A program made the position numbers and the translations under genes. From assembly GCF_001500025.1 (NCBI RefSeq), contig NZ_LQIW01000004.1, forward strand, positions 62,001 through 126,000: DNA of 64,000 nt. The letters run 5' to 3'. The notes under the pieces are model-generated. The model did not search any database and had not been told where the DNA came from. It saw only the letters and a list, made by a program, of their open reading frames with translations. Positions 47,671 to 56,074 of the stretch are shown piece after piece (position 1 is the stretch's first letter; each line of letters opens with the position of its first letter). The stretch is from Mycobacterium sp. IS-1590 (GTDB lineage: Bacteria > Actinomycetota > Actinomycetes > Mycobacteriales > Mycobacteriaceae).

Positions 47671-49416
47671 ATGCGAGGGCAGGGTGCGCGACTGAAGACG
47701 ACACTGCGTTCGCTGGGGGCGATGGTCCTGGCGGTGTTCGCGGCGATCGCGGTGGCGGTGGCATGGACGACCGCAACCGCGGTCCAGCTGGCGGCGAGCG
47801 CGTTGATCATGGGGGGCACGGAGCACCCCTTGACCTCCCCTCCGGATGACCCCGCCTACATCAGCCAGTACTTGAGCAATGCCGTCATGGGATTCATCAA
47901 CCCTGCTGCGGGAGCGCCCACCGCTGCCGACGGCGGCCCCATCGACGACATCGACAACGACGTCTACGCGGTCGTCTATCCCGCGGCGTTTTTCCCGGTG
48001 TTCGGCAGCCAGACTTTCGATGATTCGGTGAACGAAGGGGTGGAGAGCCTGGAGGGGTGTGTTCGCGGGAGCTCGGACTGCGTTTACAACCCCGATGCCA
48101 GTTACGACGTGGAGAACCCGCTGGGGCCCGAACCCGCCGCCCCGTCCGCCTTTGAGGACTACGTCATCTTCGGCTACTCGCAGAGCGCCGTGGTGGCTTC
48201 GCTGGTGAAGAGGGAACTGATTGCTGATCCCAGGGATCCGGAGAATCCCGCTGACGAAGCTCCCCAGACGTCGTTCTTCCTGCTGGCCAATCCGATGCGC
48301 CCCAACGGCGGCATCCTGGCGCGCGGCCCCGAAGGCCTCACGATCCCGATCATCGGCATCACCTTCTACGGCGCGACCCCGACGAACTCCTGCGAGGCTG
48401 GCGGGGAGTGCATGCCGACGGTCGACGCCGCAGCACAGTACGATCTTCTCGGCGGCGACGCACCCGCCAGCCTCACCAACGTGCTGGCCATCGCCAACTC
48501 ACTGGCGGCCTACTACTACCTCCACGGCGATCTGCAGAACGAGAACTTCGACGATGCCGTCTACCAAGGCTCTTACGGCGACACCGACTACTACCTCTAT
48601 CCGGCCGAACGGCTGCCGATCCTGATGCCGTTCGAAGCGTTCGTGCCCTCGCCGATCCTGACGGCCCTGGATGCACCGCTGCGGGTGCTGATCGAGGGAG
48701 CCTATGCCCGCGACGTGAATCCGGGTGTCGCGACGAAGGTGGGTCTGCTTCCGTTCCGGAACCCGATCCAGACTGCGATCAACTTGGTGAAGTCGATCCC
48801 GACCGGTCTCGACGATGGGATCGAGGAGATCACCGGCGACCGCCCGCTGGGCACCGAGGAGACGACGAGTCCCTACGGCGTCGGCGGACCCGAGCTTCCC
48901 GACCCACCAGAAGACACCGCTATGAGGACGATGTCGTGGGCGCACTCAGGAAACGCCGACCTGGACGAGGGGAACGTCGTCGAAAACCTGCCGCCCACGA
49001 GTGAGCTCGAGTCCTCCGAAGGTCAGGTCCAGCAGGATCCGTTGGGACAGCAGCCGATTCAGGTCATCGCCAACCCGACACCGCCCGGCGGCGAGGCAAC
49101 CACGAAGCAACCCGAGGAAGTGGTTGTCAAGGAGGGCATCGACGCCACGGGCGCCGAGAAGACCCGGAACGGTGCCCTCACCGGCAAGGCGCCGAGGGTC
49201 GGCCTCAAACCCACGCTGCCCAAGCTGAACGTCCCGAAGTTGCCGAAGCTGCGCGGACCAATCGGTTTCGACTCTCCGGTGCGGCTGGGCCCGTCACCCG
49301 CGAACCGGCCGGATCGGACCGGAACGGGAGCAAACCAGACGGATGCGGAGCCGGACAACCCGCCTGCCGGCGGTGAGGCGGGCGGCGACTCCGAGGCCGA
49401 GGGCGCCGCGGCCTGA
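47671..49416 (+). CDS. PE-PPE C-terminal-domain serine hydrolase without PE/PPE module
   Basis: 581-residue exported or membrane-anchored protein. A hydrophobic N-terminal segment (AMVLAVFAAIAVAVAW, residues ~17-40) is followed by the alpha/beta-hydrolase domain found at the C-terminus of some PE and PPE proteins: nucleophile elbow VIFGYSQSAVVASL (Ser170), YAVVYPAAFFPVFGSQTFDD, and TFYGATPTNSCEAG. The last ~180 residues are Pro/Glu-rich and low in complexity. Predicted esterase or thioesterase at the envelope. AGGGAGAGGCG precedes the ATG. Confidence 0.82.
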   Translation: MRGQGARLKTTLRSLGAMVLAVFAAIAVAVAWTTATAVQLAASALIMGGTEHPLTSPPDDPAYISQYLSNAVMGFINPAAGAPTAADGGPIDDIDNDVYAVVYPAAFFPVFGSQTFDDSVNEGVESLEGCVRGSSDCVYNPDASYDVENPLGPEPAAPSAFEDYVIFGYSQSAVVASLVKRELIADPRDPENPADEAPQTSFFLLANPMRPNGGILARGPEGLTIPIIGITFYGATPTNSCEAGGECMPTVDAAAQYDLLGGDAPASLTNVLAIANSLAAYYYLHGDLQNENFDDAVYQGSYGDTDYYLYPAERLPILMPFEAFVPSPILTALDAPLRVLIEGAYARDVNPGVATKVGLLPFRNPIQTAINLVKSIPTGLDDGIEEITGDRPLGTEETTSPYGVGGPELPDPPEDTAMRTMSWAHSGNADLDEGNVVENLPPTSELESSEGQVQQDPLGQQPIQVIANPTPPGGEATTKQPEEVVVKEGIDATGAEKTRNGALTGKAPRVGLKPTLPKLNVPKLPKLRGPIGFDSPVRLGPSPANRPDRTGTGANQTDAEPDNPPAGGEAGGDSEAEGAAA

Positions 49417-49421
49417 CGGCG

Positions 49422-49733
49422 TCAGCGGGAGCAGTTGAGCGAGACGGTGATCGACCTGCTCACCACGACCGTGATGAACTCCCGATCCTCGCCCTTGCCG
49501 ACCGCGAACGTCTGAGTGACCTCCTGTGGGTTCCGCACGCTGGTGACGATGCACTCGCTGATCGGGCCGCTGCCGACCCGGTCGATGACGACGTCATAGC
49601 CCTGGTCCTCCAGCTCGGCGATGGTCCGCGGAGCGTCGCCCGGCTGCACCGGCTGCGCGGCGGCGACCCCCGCGGGCACCACAATGACGCCCGCCACCGC
49701 TGCTGTTGCTGCCAGACTTCGAAGAGCACCCAT
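49422..49733 (-). CDS. Small secreted protein of unknown function
   Basis: 103-residue protein with a Sec signal ending near GVAAAQ, then PVQPGDAPRTIAELEDQGYDV and a beta-rich part with two cysteines (SECIVTS and the terminal LNCSR) that could form a disulfide. GGAGG lies 5 bases before the ATG at 49733. It is divergent from the next lipoprotein gene by 24 bases. No function recognised. Confidence 0.7.
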   Translation of the reverse strand: MGALRSLAATAAVAGVIVVPAGVAAAQPVQPGDAPRTIAELEDQGYDVVIDRVGSGPISECIVTSVRNPQEVTQTFAVGKGEDREFITVVVSRSITVSLNCSR

Positions 49734-49757
49734 GACAGCCTCCATTCATGAGGGTCG

Positions 49758-50453
49758 ATGCCACTACTTGTTGATCGCTGGTGGGCCGCCAGGCGTTGCA
49801 TCGTCGCGGCCGCCGGCATGGCCCTGACGATCTGCGCCGGCGCGTGCGGAAACGATCCCGGTCCACCCGCGGCCGACGAGTCGTCATCCGAGAAACCCCC
49901 GCACGTCAACCCGGCCAGAATCGACCGGACGCGCACGGCCCTGCCCGCCGGATACGAGGTCACCGATCTCGTCGCCCCCGTCGGCCCGGTCACCGCGTGG
50001 GGATACGGCGCCCACTGGACCACCGACCCCGAGCGGTGTGCCGCGCTGGCCGACCCCGCCGCGGGCGCGATCCGCACCGACGGCTGGTCGGCGTCGGGAC
50101 CCGGCGGCATCGTGTACGCCGTCGTCGCCGCCGCGCCGGGGGATCTCGACCCGACGGCGATCGACGAGTGCGGGCGATGGACCATGTCGGGCGGACGCAC
50201 CACGGGGACCGTCACGCTCGAACCCGCCCCGGTCATCGACGCGGCATCGACCATCGCGATGGCGACGTCGAGCAGAACCGTCGTCGAAGGCGGCACCGAA
50301 ACGCTGTCGCACGCCGAGACCGTCACGGCGTACCTCGGTGACCATGTCGCCTTCGTCGCAGTCGTCACCGACCCCGGCTCGCCCAATCCCCAACTCGGTC
50401 CGGATTTCGCCGCCCATCTGATGACCGAAACGGTGTCCGCGTTACGGGGCTGA
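49758..50453 (+). CDS. Putative lipoprotein, DUF5642-like
   Basis: 231-residue exported protein with a hydrophobic signal (CIVAAAGMALTICAGAC) and lipobox-like AGAC at Cys30, then LPAGYEVTDLVAPVGPVTAWG and alternating beta segments. It resembles the next gene in layout (ALPAGYEVTDL versus DFKVTDVGPTGIDP), so the two are a tandem pair of mycobacterial DUF5642-type lipoproteins in the Rv0999 position. Start codon uncertain. Confidence 0.65.
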   Translation: MPLLVDRWWAARRCIVAAAGMALTICAGACGNDPGPPAADESSSEKPPHVNPARIDRTRTALPAGYEVTDLVAPVGPVTAWGYGAHWTTDPERCAALADPAAGAIRTDGWSASGPGGIVYAVVAAAPGDLDPTAIDECGRWTMSGGRTTGTVTLEPAPVIDAASTIAMATSSRTVVEGGTETLSHAETVTAYLGDHVAFVAVVTDPGSPNPQLGPDFAAHLMTETVSALRG

Positions 50454-50482
50454 GCCGTCGTTGCCCGGTACATTGTGCGGCG

Positions 50483-51145
50483 ATGTCGAACAGGGCGATG
50501 GGCGCGGTGGTGTGTGCCGCTGCGCTCACGGCGTGTGCGACCGGTCAACCAGGTGGCGATCTGTCGCGTGCCGACATCGGGCGCGTCAAGGATGTGCGCA
50601 CGAGCTTCGGGCCCGACTTCAAGGTCACCGATGTCGGCCCGACCGGTATCGATCCGAGACTGCTGTCACGGCAGGAACTGCCGAAGGGCATGACATTCGA
50701 GCCTCCCGACTGCGCGTCGTTCGCCAATCGGCAGATGCTGCCCGAAGGGGCGAAGGGCAACATGGCTGCGACGACGGCCGAGGGCGAGGGCAACCGGTTC
50801 ATCACGATCGCCGTCGAGACGTCGGACACCGCATCGGTCAACGCGCCCGGCGAGAACTGCCGCAAGGTCGGGTTCGCCGGCGGTGCGATGCGCGGGCTGG
50901 TCGAGGTGGTCGAGGCGCCGCAGATCGAGGGTGCGCAGACGCTGGGAACTCACCGCGTGGTGCAGACGACGGTGGACGGTAAGCCCCGCACCGGCGAGCT
51001 CTACAACTACCTCGCCAGCTTCGGTCCGTTCCTGGTGATCGTCACCGCGAACCCGTTGGTGCTGCCCGACAAACCCGTCGCGAAGGTCGACACGCAGCGC
51101 GCCCGTGACCTGCTGGTCTCGGCGGTGAACGCGGTCAGGGCCTAG
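50483..51145 (+). CDS. Putative lipoprotein, DUF5642-like
   Basis: 220-residue lipoprotein with signal MSNRAMGAVVCAAALTAC (lipobox LTAC, Cys18), then ADIGRVKDVRTSFGPDFKVT, PKGMTFEPPDC and a C-terminal ARDLLVSAVNAVRA. Cysteines at DCASF and NCRKVG may pair. It overlaps the convergent alkB stop by four bases. Function unknown; likely surface-exposed. Confidence 0.7.
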   Translation: MSNRAMGAVVCAAALTACATGQPGGDLSRADIGRVKDVRTSFGPDFKVTDVGPTGIDPRLLSRQELPKGMTFEPPDCASFANRQMLPEGAKGNMAATTAEGEGNRFITIAVETSDTASVNAPGENCRKVGFAGGAMRGLVEVVEAPQIEGAQTLGTHRVVQTTVDGKPRTGELYNYLASFGPFLVIVTANPLVLPDKPVAKVDTQRARDLLVSAVNAVRA

Positions 51146-51738
51146 CGAACGTCGTGCGGACGGAACTGGATGCTGATCCGAACGCCCACCGGACGCGCCG
51201 TCTTGGGGATGGCGTGCTCCCACGTGCGCTGACACGACCCGCCCATCACGAGCAGATCGCCGTGCGCGTGCTGCAGGCGTAGCGACTTGCCGCCGCCGCG
51301 TGGCCGCAGCGCGAACGTCCTGGTCGCGCCGAGCCCGACGATCGCGACCATGGTGTCCTCGGTGCTGCTGCGACCGACCGTATCGCCGTGCCAGGCGACG
51401 CTGTCGTCACCGTCGCGGTACAGGCACAGCCCGGCCGTGGTGAAGGGCTCACCGAGTTCACCCGCGTAGGCGTCGTTGAGGCGACGGCGAAGTTGCTTGA
51501 GGCGCGGATGCGGTGGCGGATCGTCGACCAGGTTATGGAAGCTGACCAGGCGGGGGACATCGACGACGCGGTCGTACATCGGCCGACGCTCCGCACGCCA
51601 CGGGATCACCTCGGACAGCTCGGTGAACAGCGAATCGGCATCGTCGAGCCACCCGGATCGGAAGTCGATCCAGGCCCCGTTGCCGAGATGGCGGCGTTCG
51701 GCGTGCTCGAACAGCGAGCTCTGCAGCGCCAGCTCCAT
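51142..51738 (-). CDS. AlkB-like 2-oxoglutarate/Fe(II)-dependent dioxygenase (Rv1000c-like)
   Basis: 198-residue oxidative demethylase of the DNA/RNA repair type. Iron ligands are visible in WHGDTVG (His and Asp) and TWEHAIPK (His); the 2-oxoglutarate Arg lies in VRISIQFRPH. Also TAGLCLYRDGDDSVAWHGD. ATG at 51738, MELALQSSLF. Counterpart of Rv1000c. Confidence 0.88.
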   Translation of the reverse strand: MELALQSSLFEHAERRHLGNGAWIDFRSGWLDDADSLFTELSEVIPWRAERRPMYDRVVDVPRLVSFHNLVDDPPPHPRLKQLRRRLNDAYAGELGEPFTTAGLCLYRDGDDSVAWHGDTVGRSSTEDTMVAIVGLGATRTFALRPRGGGKSLRLQHAHGDLLVMGGSCQRTWEHAIPKTARPVGVRISIQFRPHDVR

Positions 51739-51771
51739 GTCCGCGATTCTATCGCACAAGCGTTCGATGCA

Positions 51772-52206
51772 TCAGAGCCGCACCGCGCCCGGTCCGTGTT
51801 CGGCGAGCACGTCTCCGGGGTTGGTCAGGGCACACGTCTTCAGGCTCAGGCAGCCGCAGCCTATGCAGCCGGTCAGGTTGTCGCGCAGGCGTTGCAGGTG
51901 CAGGATGCGGTCGTCGAGGTCTTGACGCCAGCCCGCCGACAACCTCGCCCAGTCCTTACTCGTCGGCACCCTGTCGGCGGGCAGGGTGGCCAGCGCTTCT
52001 CGTATGCGGGACAAGGGGATTCCCAGCCGCTGCGACATCCGGATGAATGCGACGCGTCGTAACGTCTCTCGCGCATAGCGACGTTGGTTACCCGGGGTGC
52101 GCCGGCTGTGGATGAGGCCTTCGCGCTCGTAGAAGTGCAGTGCCGAAACGGCGACACCGCTGCGAGCCGACATCTCGCCGGGAGTCAGCTCGTGAATCAA
52201 CTCCAT
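51772..52206 (-). CDS. soxR: SoxR-like redox-sensing MerR-family regulator
   Basis: 144-residue regulator: MerR winged helix ([36 protein letters not shown]), dimerisation helix, and the SoxR [2Fe-2S] signature [12 protein letters not shown] with Cys114, Cys117, Cys119 and Cys125. The ATG at 52206 is preferred because an upstream ATG (52218) lies inside the SoxR-box-like palindrome. No soxS exists in actinobacteria; these regulators act directly on redox-cycling-compound response genes. Divergent from arcA. Confidence 0.9.
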   Translation of the reverse strand: MELIHELTPGEMSARSGVAVSALHFYEREGLIHSRRTPGNQRRYARETLRRVAFIRMSQRLGIPLSRIREALATLPADRVPTSKDWARLSAGWRQDLDDRILHLQRLRDNLTGCIGCGCLSLKTCALTNPGDVLAEHGPGAVRL

Positions 52207-52208
52207 AA

Positions 52209-52226
52209 CATCAACCATAGTTGAGG
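52209..52226. promoter_or_regulatory. SoxR-box-like palindrome
   Basis: Minus strand CCTCAACTATGGTTGATG: seven-base arms CCTCAAC/GTTGATG with one mismatch, close to the known SoxR box CCTCAAGTTAACTTGAGG. It lies just upstream of soxR and between it and arcA, so it can mediate autoregulation and possibly control of arcA. Confidence 0.6.
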
Positions 52227-52243
52227 TGGAATCGCGGGTTACG

Positions 52244-53455
52244 GTGCTAGATGTGACGTTGGGCTGCGACTCCGAGGTGGGTCGGCTGACTGCGGCCATT
52301 CTGCATCGGCCCGGTGCCGAGTTGCAGCGGTTGACGCCCCGCAACAACGATGCGCTGCTCTTCGACGGGCTGCCCTGGGTGGCCAGGGCGCAGGCCGAAC
52401 ACGACGCGTTCGCCGCGTTGTTGGCCGACCGGGGCGTCGAGGTGATGCTGCTCGCCGATCTGTTGACCGAGGCGCTGGCGCACAGTGGCGCGGCACGGAT
52501 GCACGGGATCGCGGCCGCGGTCGACCCGCGACGGTTGGGTCTGCCGCTGGCGCAGGAACTTTCGGCGTACCTTCGCTCGCTGGAGCCCGCGCCGCTGGCC
52601 CACGTGCTGATGGCGGGCATGACGTTCAACGAGTTGCCGCTCTCGGGTGCCGAGCTGTCGTTGGTGCGGCGGATGCATCACGGAGGCGATTTCGTCATCG
52701 ATCCGCTGCCGAATCTGCTGTTCACCCGCGACTCGTCGTTCTGGATCGGGCCGAGGGTGGCGATCACGTCGCTGGCGCTGCCGGCGCGGGTGCGCGAAAC
52801 CTCGCTGACCGACGTCATTTACGCCCACCACCCGAGATTCCTCGGGGTCCGGCGGGCCTACGAATCGCGGTCGGCGCCCGTCGAGGGAGGAGACGTGCTG
52901 CTGCTCGCGCCGGGTGTCGTGGCGGTGGGAGTGGGGGAGCGGACCACCCCTGCGGGAGCGGAAGCGTTGGCGCGCAGCCTGTTCGACGATGATCTGGCCC
53001 AAACGGTGCTGGCGGTGCCGATCGCGCAGTCGCGCGCGCAGATGCACCTGGACACGGTGTGCACGATGGTCGACGTCGACGCGGTCGTGATGTACCCGCC
53101 GGTCGTGGATTCGTTGTCGGCGTTCACGATTCACCGCGATGGCAATGGCGGAGTGCTCATCGACGACGAGGTGCCGTTCGTCGACGCCGCCGCCAAGGCG
53201 ATGGGTATCGACCGGTTGCGCGTCATCGCCACGGGGCTGGACCCGGTGACGGCCGAGCGCGAACAGTGGGACGACGGCAACAACACGCTCGCGCTCGCAC
53301 CGGGTGTGGTCATCGCCTATGAGCGCAACGTCGAAACCAATGCGCGCTTGGCCGACGCCGGTATCGAGGTGCTGCCGATCCAAGCGTCCGAACTGGGCAC
53401 CGGCCGCGGCGGCCCGCGGTGCATGTCGTGCCCGGCCGGCCGCGACCCCCTGTAG
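52244..53455 (+). CDS. arcA: Arginine deiminase
   Basis: 403-residue enzyme hydrolysing arginine to citrulline and ammonia. Motifs: [24 protein letters not shown] N-terminus (residues ~13-30), [47 protein letters not shown] and the catalytic Cys393 in [12 protein letters not shown]. Start at the GTG 52244 gives the length of M. tuberculosis ArcA; GTGs at 52226 and 52253 are alternatives. No arcB or arcC nearby, so it is not a classical ADI operon. Confidence 0.94.
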   Translation: MLDVTLGCDSEVGRLTAAILHRPGAELQRLTPRNNDALLFDGLPWVARAQAEHDAFAALLADRGVEVMLLADLLTEALAHSGAARMHGIAAAVDPRRLGLPLAQELSAYLRSLEPAPLAHVLMAGMTFNELPLSGAELSLVRRMHHGGDFVIDPLPNLLFTRDSSFWIGPRVAITSLALPARVRETSLTDVIYAHHPRFLGVRRAYESRSAPVEGGDVLLLAPGVVAVGVGERTTPAGAEALARSLFDDDLAQTVLAVPIAQSRAQMHLDTVCTMVDVDAVVMYPPVVDSLSAFTIHRDGNGGVLIDDEVPFVDAAAKAMGIDRLRVIATGLDPVTAEREQWDDGNNTLALAPGVVIAYERNVETNARLADAGIEVLPIQASELGTGRGGPRCMSCPAGRDPL

Positions 53456-53485
53456 CGCCGCGAGTCAACGCTCGGGCCCGTGTGC

Positions 53486-53550
53486 TTCGCGAGACGTACA
53501 CCAGGGCCGTTGAATCCGCGCGATCACGACCCTGGTGTACGTTTCGCGAG
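53486..53550. repeat. 65-base inverted-repeat element, copy D
   Basis: Left arm 53486-53506 (core CGCGAGACGTACACCAGGG), 23-base loop, right arm 53530-53550; 19 of 21 arm positions pair. It starts 30 bases after the arcA stop. The right arm and part of the loop encode the last eight residues and the stop codon (53524-53526) of the convergent DUF559-type gene. Confidence 0.85.
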
Positions 53551-54387
53551 GGGAAACCACCCGCGACGCTCGGCGGCCTCCCGCAGTCTGTGCAAAATGA
53601 GCCCGCGGCTGTGCTCCTTGACCACGTGAATGTCCAGCCAACCGAGACACTCCACGAGCGCGTTGCGGCCGATGTCGTGAACGAATCGGCGCCGCTCCGT
53701 CTGATGCTGTTCACCGTCGTAATCCAAAGCGATCATCGGTTCGTCCCAACCCATGTCGAGGAACGCCTCAGCGACGCCGTCGCTGACGCGGATCTGAGTA
53801 CGAGGCCGCGGATACCCTGCGTCGACGACGAGAAGTCGCAACCACGTCTCTTTGGGCGACTGAGCGCCGCCGTCCATCAGATCCAGTGCGATGCGAGCAC
53901 GCTTCATCCCTCGCCAGCCGCGATAACGCTCGAGAAGCGGTGCGACGTCGTCAACGGTCAGGCCGGTCGCCGCTGCCAGTGCGTCGAGATGCCTGACCGC
54001 CAGGTCGCGACTGAGGTGTCGCGCCAGATCCAGCGCCGTGCGTGCCGGCGTCGTCACCGCAAGGTCCCCGATCGCACAGACCTCGTCCCAGTCGATCCGT
54101 TCATTTCGGATGACCACTCCCCGCCGTGGACGCTCCCGCGGGCCGATCATGTCGATCGGTGTGTCGGGGCTTACCCATTGGGCTCCGTGCAGTGAAGCCG
54201 CAGCACGCCCGGCCACGATGCCGCGACGATCCGTCCACAGCCAGGCAGCATGTGCGTCGAGTTCAACCGACGGTGCCGCACCGCGGGGCACGTAGACGCG
54301 TGGCTTGACGCGCTTGTAGCGCGAACGCAACTGGCCTCGCGTCAGGCCCCTGCCGAGTAGTTCGCGGCCGACGAATGCTTCTTCCAT
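53524..54387 (-). CDS. DUF559 / Vsr-like nuclease-fold protein with N-terminal AbiEi-like segment
   Basis: 287-residue protein. The N-terminal ~190 residues resemble the winged-helix/AbiEi-like domain seen in many actinobacterial proteins (GRGLTRGQLRSRYKRVKPRVY, AARTALDLARHL-like TTPARTALDLARHL). The C-terminal DUF559 part has ALDYDGEQHQTERRRFVHDI and RNALVECLGWLDIHVV, the PD-(D/E)xK-like layout of Vsr-type endonucleases. Function and target unknown; such genes are often strain-variable. Flanked by 65-base inverted repeats on both sides; its terminal LAKRTPGS is encoded by copy D. ATG at 54387. Confidence 0.75.
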   Translation of the reverse strand: MEEAFVGRELLGRGLTRGQLRSRYKRVKPRVYVPRGAAPSVELDAHAAWLWTDRRGIVAGRAAASLHGAQWVSPDTPIDMIGPRERPRRGVVIRNERIDWDEVCAIGDLAVTTPARTALDLARHLSRDLAVRHLDALAAATGLTVDDVAPLLERYRGWRGMKRARIALDLMDGGAQSPKETWLRLLVVDAGYPRPRTQIRVSDGVAEAFLDMGWDEPMIALDYDGEQHQTERRRFVHDIGRNALVECLGWLDIHVVKEHSRGLILHRLREAAERRGWFPLAKRTPGS

Positions 54388-54429
54388 GCGACGGATGCTG
54401 GCCGGAAGCGCTGACAATTCTGTCCCCGA

Positions 54430-54494
54430 TTCGCGAGGCGTACACCACGGCTGTGGATAACTCGCCCACACGACCCTGGTGTACGTCTCGCGAA
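54430..54494. repeat. 65-base inverted-repeat element, copy E
   Basis: Left arm 54430-54450, 23-base loop containing TGTGGATAACTCGCCCACA, right arm 54474-54494 (CCTGGTGTACGTCTCGCGAA); 19 of 21 arm positions pair. It begins 15 bases after the stop codon of pmt (minus strand) and 42 bases upstream of the DUF559-type gene. Confidence 0.85.
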
Positions 54495-54509
54495 AAACCG
54501 GCAGGGACC

Positions 54510-56051
54510 TCAACGCCAGGACGGCAGCCAGATCTGCATGTTCCAGGTGTTCTGCGATATCGGGATGCCGGTCAGGATGGGGTACATCCACGCGAAGTTC
54601 GTCAACACCAGCGCGACATAGCAACTCACCGCGATCAGCCCGAGCGTCCGGCGTTCGGAGTTCTGGTTCGGCTTGTGCAGGATGTCGCCGAGGATCAACG
54701 CGATCATCATCACCAGGAACGGCGCCATCGTCGCCGCGTAGAAGAAGTACATCTGGCGGTCGATATCGGCGAACCAGGGCAGAAAGCCCGCGCTGTAGCC
54801 CACCAGCGCGACGCCGTATCGCCAGTCGCGCTTGACGAATGCCCGCCACACCGCCCACCCCAGCACCGGCACCGCCAAGAACCACATCGCGGGCGTGCCG
54901 ACCAGCAGCACGGCCTTCACGCACGACTGCGCCCCGCATCCGGGCACGTCCTGGTTGTCGATCGCATAGAGCACCGGGCGCAACGACATCGGCCACGTCC
55001 ACGGCTTCGACTCCCACGGATGGTGGTTGCCGTCGGCGTTGGTCAATCCGGAGTGGAACCGGTACGCCGCATACGTGTAGTGCCACAGCGAGCGCAACGA
55101 ATCGGGAATCGGCAACACACTGTCCGGGCCGATCGACTGCCCGACTTCGTGCCGGTTGATGGCCGTCTCCGAGGCGAACCACGGCGTGTACGACGCGAGG
55201 TACACCCCGAACGGGATGAGCACCAACGCGTACAGCGACGGTCCCAGGTCGCGGCGAAAAGCGCCCAGCCACGGCCGCGGGACGCGGTACTGACGCCGCG
55301 CGAGGATGTCGAAGACCATGGTCATGACGCCGAAGAACGCGACGAAGTACACGCCCGACCACTTTGTGGCGCAGGCCAATCCGAGCAACACTCCCGCGCC
55401 GAACCGCCACCACCGCACCCCGAGCCTGGGCCCCCACACCGTCTCGCCGATGCGGCCCTCCAACAGCGCGATGTGCATGCGCTCGCGTACCTGGTCGCGG
55501 TCGACGATCAGGCATCCGAACGCGGCCACCACGAACGTCACGAGGAATCCGTCGAGCAGCGCGGTCCGCGAAGCCACGAAGCTGACCCCGTCGGCGATCA
55601 CCAGCAGTCCCGCGATGCCACCGACCAACGTCGAACGGCTGATGCGTCGGGTGATCCGCGCGACCAGGATCACCACGATCACCCCGCACACGGCGCCGGA
55701 GAACCGCCAGCCCAACCCGTTGTACCCGAACAGCGCCTCGCCGATCGCGATCAACTGCTTGCCGACCGGCGGATGCACCACCAGGCCGTAGCCCGGGTTG
55801 TCCTCGACGCCGTGGTTGTGCAGCATCTGCCAGGCCTGCGGCGCGTAGTGCTTCTCGTCGAAGACGGGCGTGCCTGCGTCGGTCGGCGATCCGAGATTGA
55901 GGAACCGCGTCACCGCGGCCAGCGCGGCGATGACGGCGGTCATCACCCAGCCCTGCAGCCGGTCGACCGGTCCGAAATCCGCCGCGGGTACCTGTGGTGC
56001 TGGGCTGATGACCGGGACCGCTCGCGGCGCTTTGGTGGCGGGGGCGGTCAC
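54510..56051 (-). CDS. pmt: Protein O-mannosyltransferase (PMT, Rv1002c-like)
   Basis: 513-residue polytopic GT39 enzyme that transfers mannose from polyprenyl-phosphate-mannose to secreted proteins during Sec export. The first extracytoplasmic loop has the catalytic acidic motif GTPVFDEKHYAPQ; YGLVVHPPVGKQLIAIGE, ACATKWSGVYF and the conserved WESKPWTWPMSLRP follow. About eleven hydrophobic segments. GTG start at 56051; divergent from rsmI with a 23-base gap. Confidence 0.93.
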   Translation of the reverse strand: MTAPATKAPRAVPVISPAPQVPAADFGPVDRLQGWVMTAVIAALAAVTRFLNLGSPTDAGTPVFDEKHYAPQAWQMLHNHGVEDNPGYGLVVHPPVGKQLIAIGEALFGYNGLGWRFSGAVCGVIVVILVARITRRISRSTLVGGIAGLLVIADGVSFVASRTALLDGFLVTFVVAAFGCLIVDRDQVRERMHIALLEGRIGETVWGPRLGVRWWRFGAGVLLGLACATKWSGVYFVAFFGVMTMVFDILARRQYRVPRPWLGAFRRDLGPSLYALVLIPFGVYLASYTPWFASETAINRHEVGQSIGPDSVLPIPDSLRSLWHYTYAAYRFHSGLTNADGNHHPWESKPWTWPMSLRPVLYAIDNQDVPGCGAQSCVKAVLLVGTPAMWFLAVPVLGWAVWRAFVKRDWRYGVALVGYSAGFLPWFADIDRQMYFFYAATMAPFLVMMIALILGDILHKPNQNSERRTLGLIAVSCYVALVLTNFAWMYPILTGIPISQNTWNMQIWLPSWR

Positions 56052-56074
56052 GAGTGCGATCGTAGGCTGTCGGC

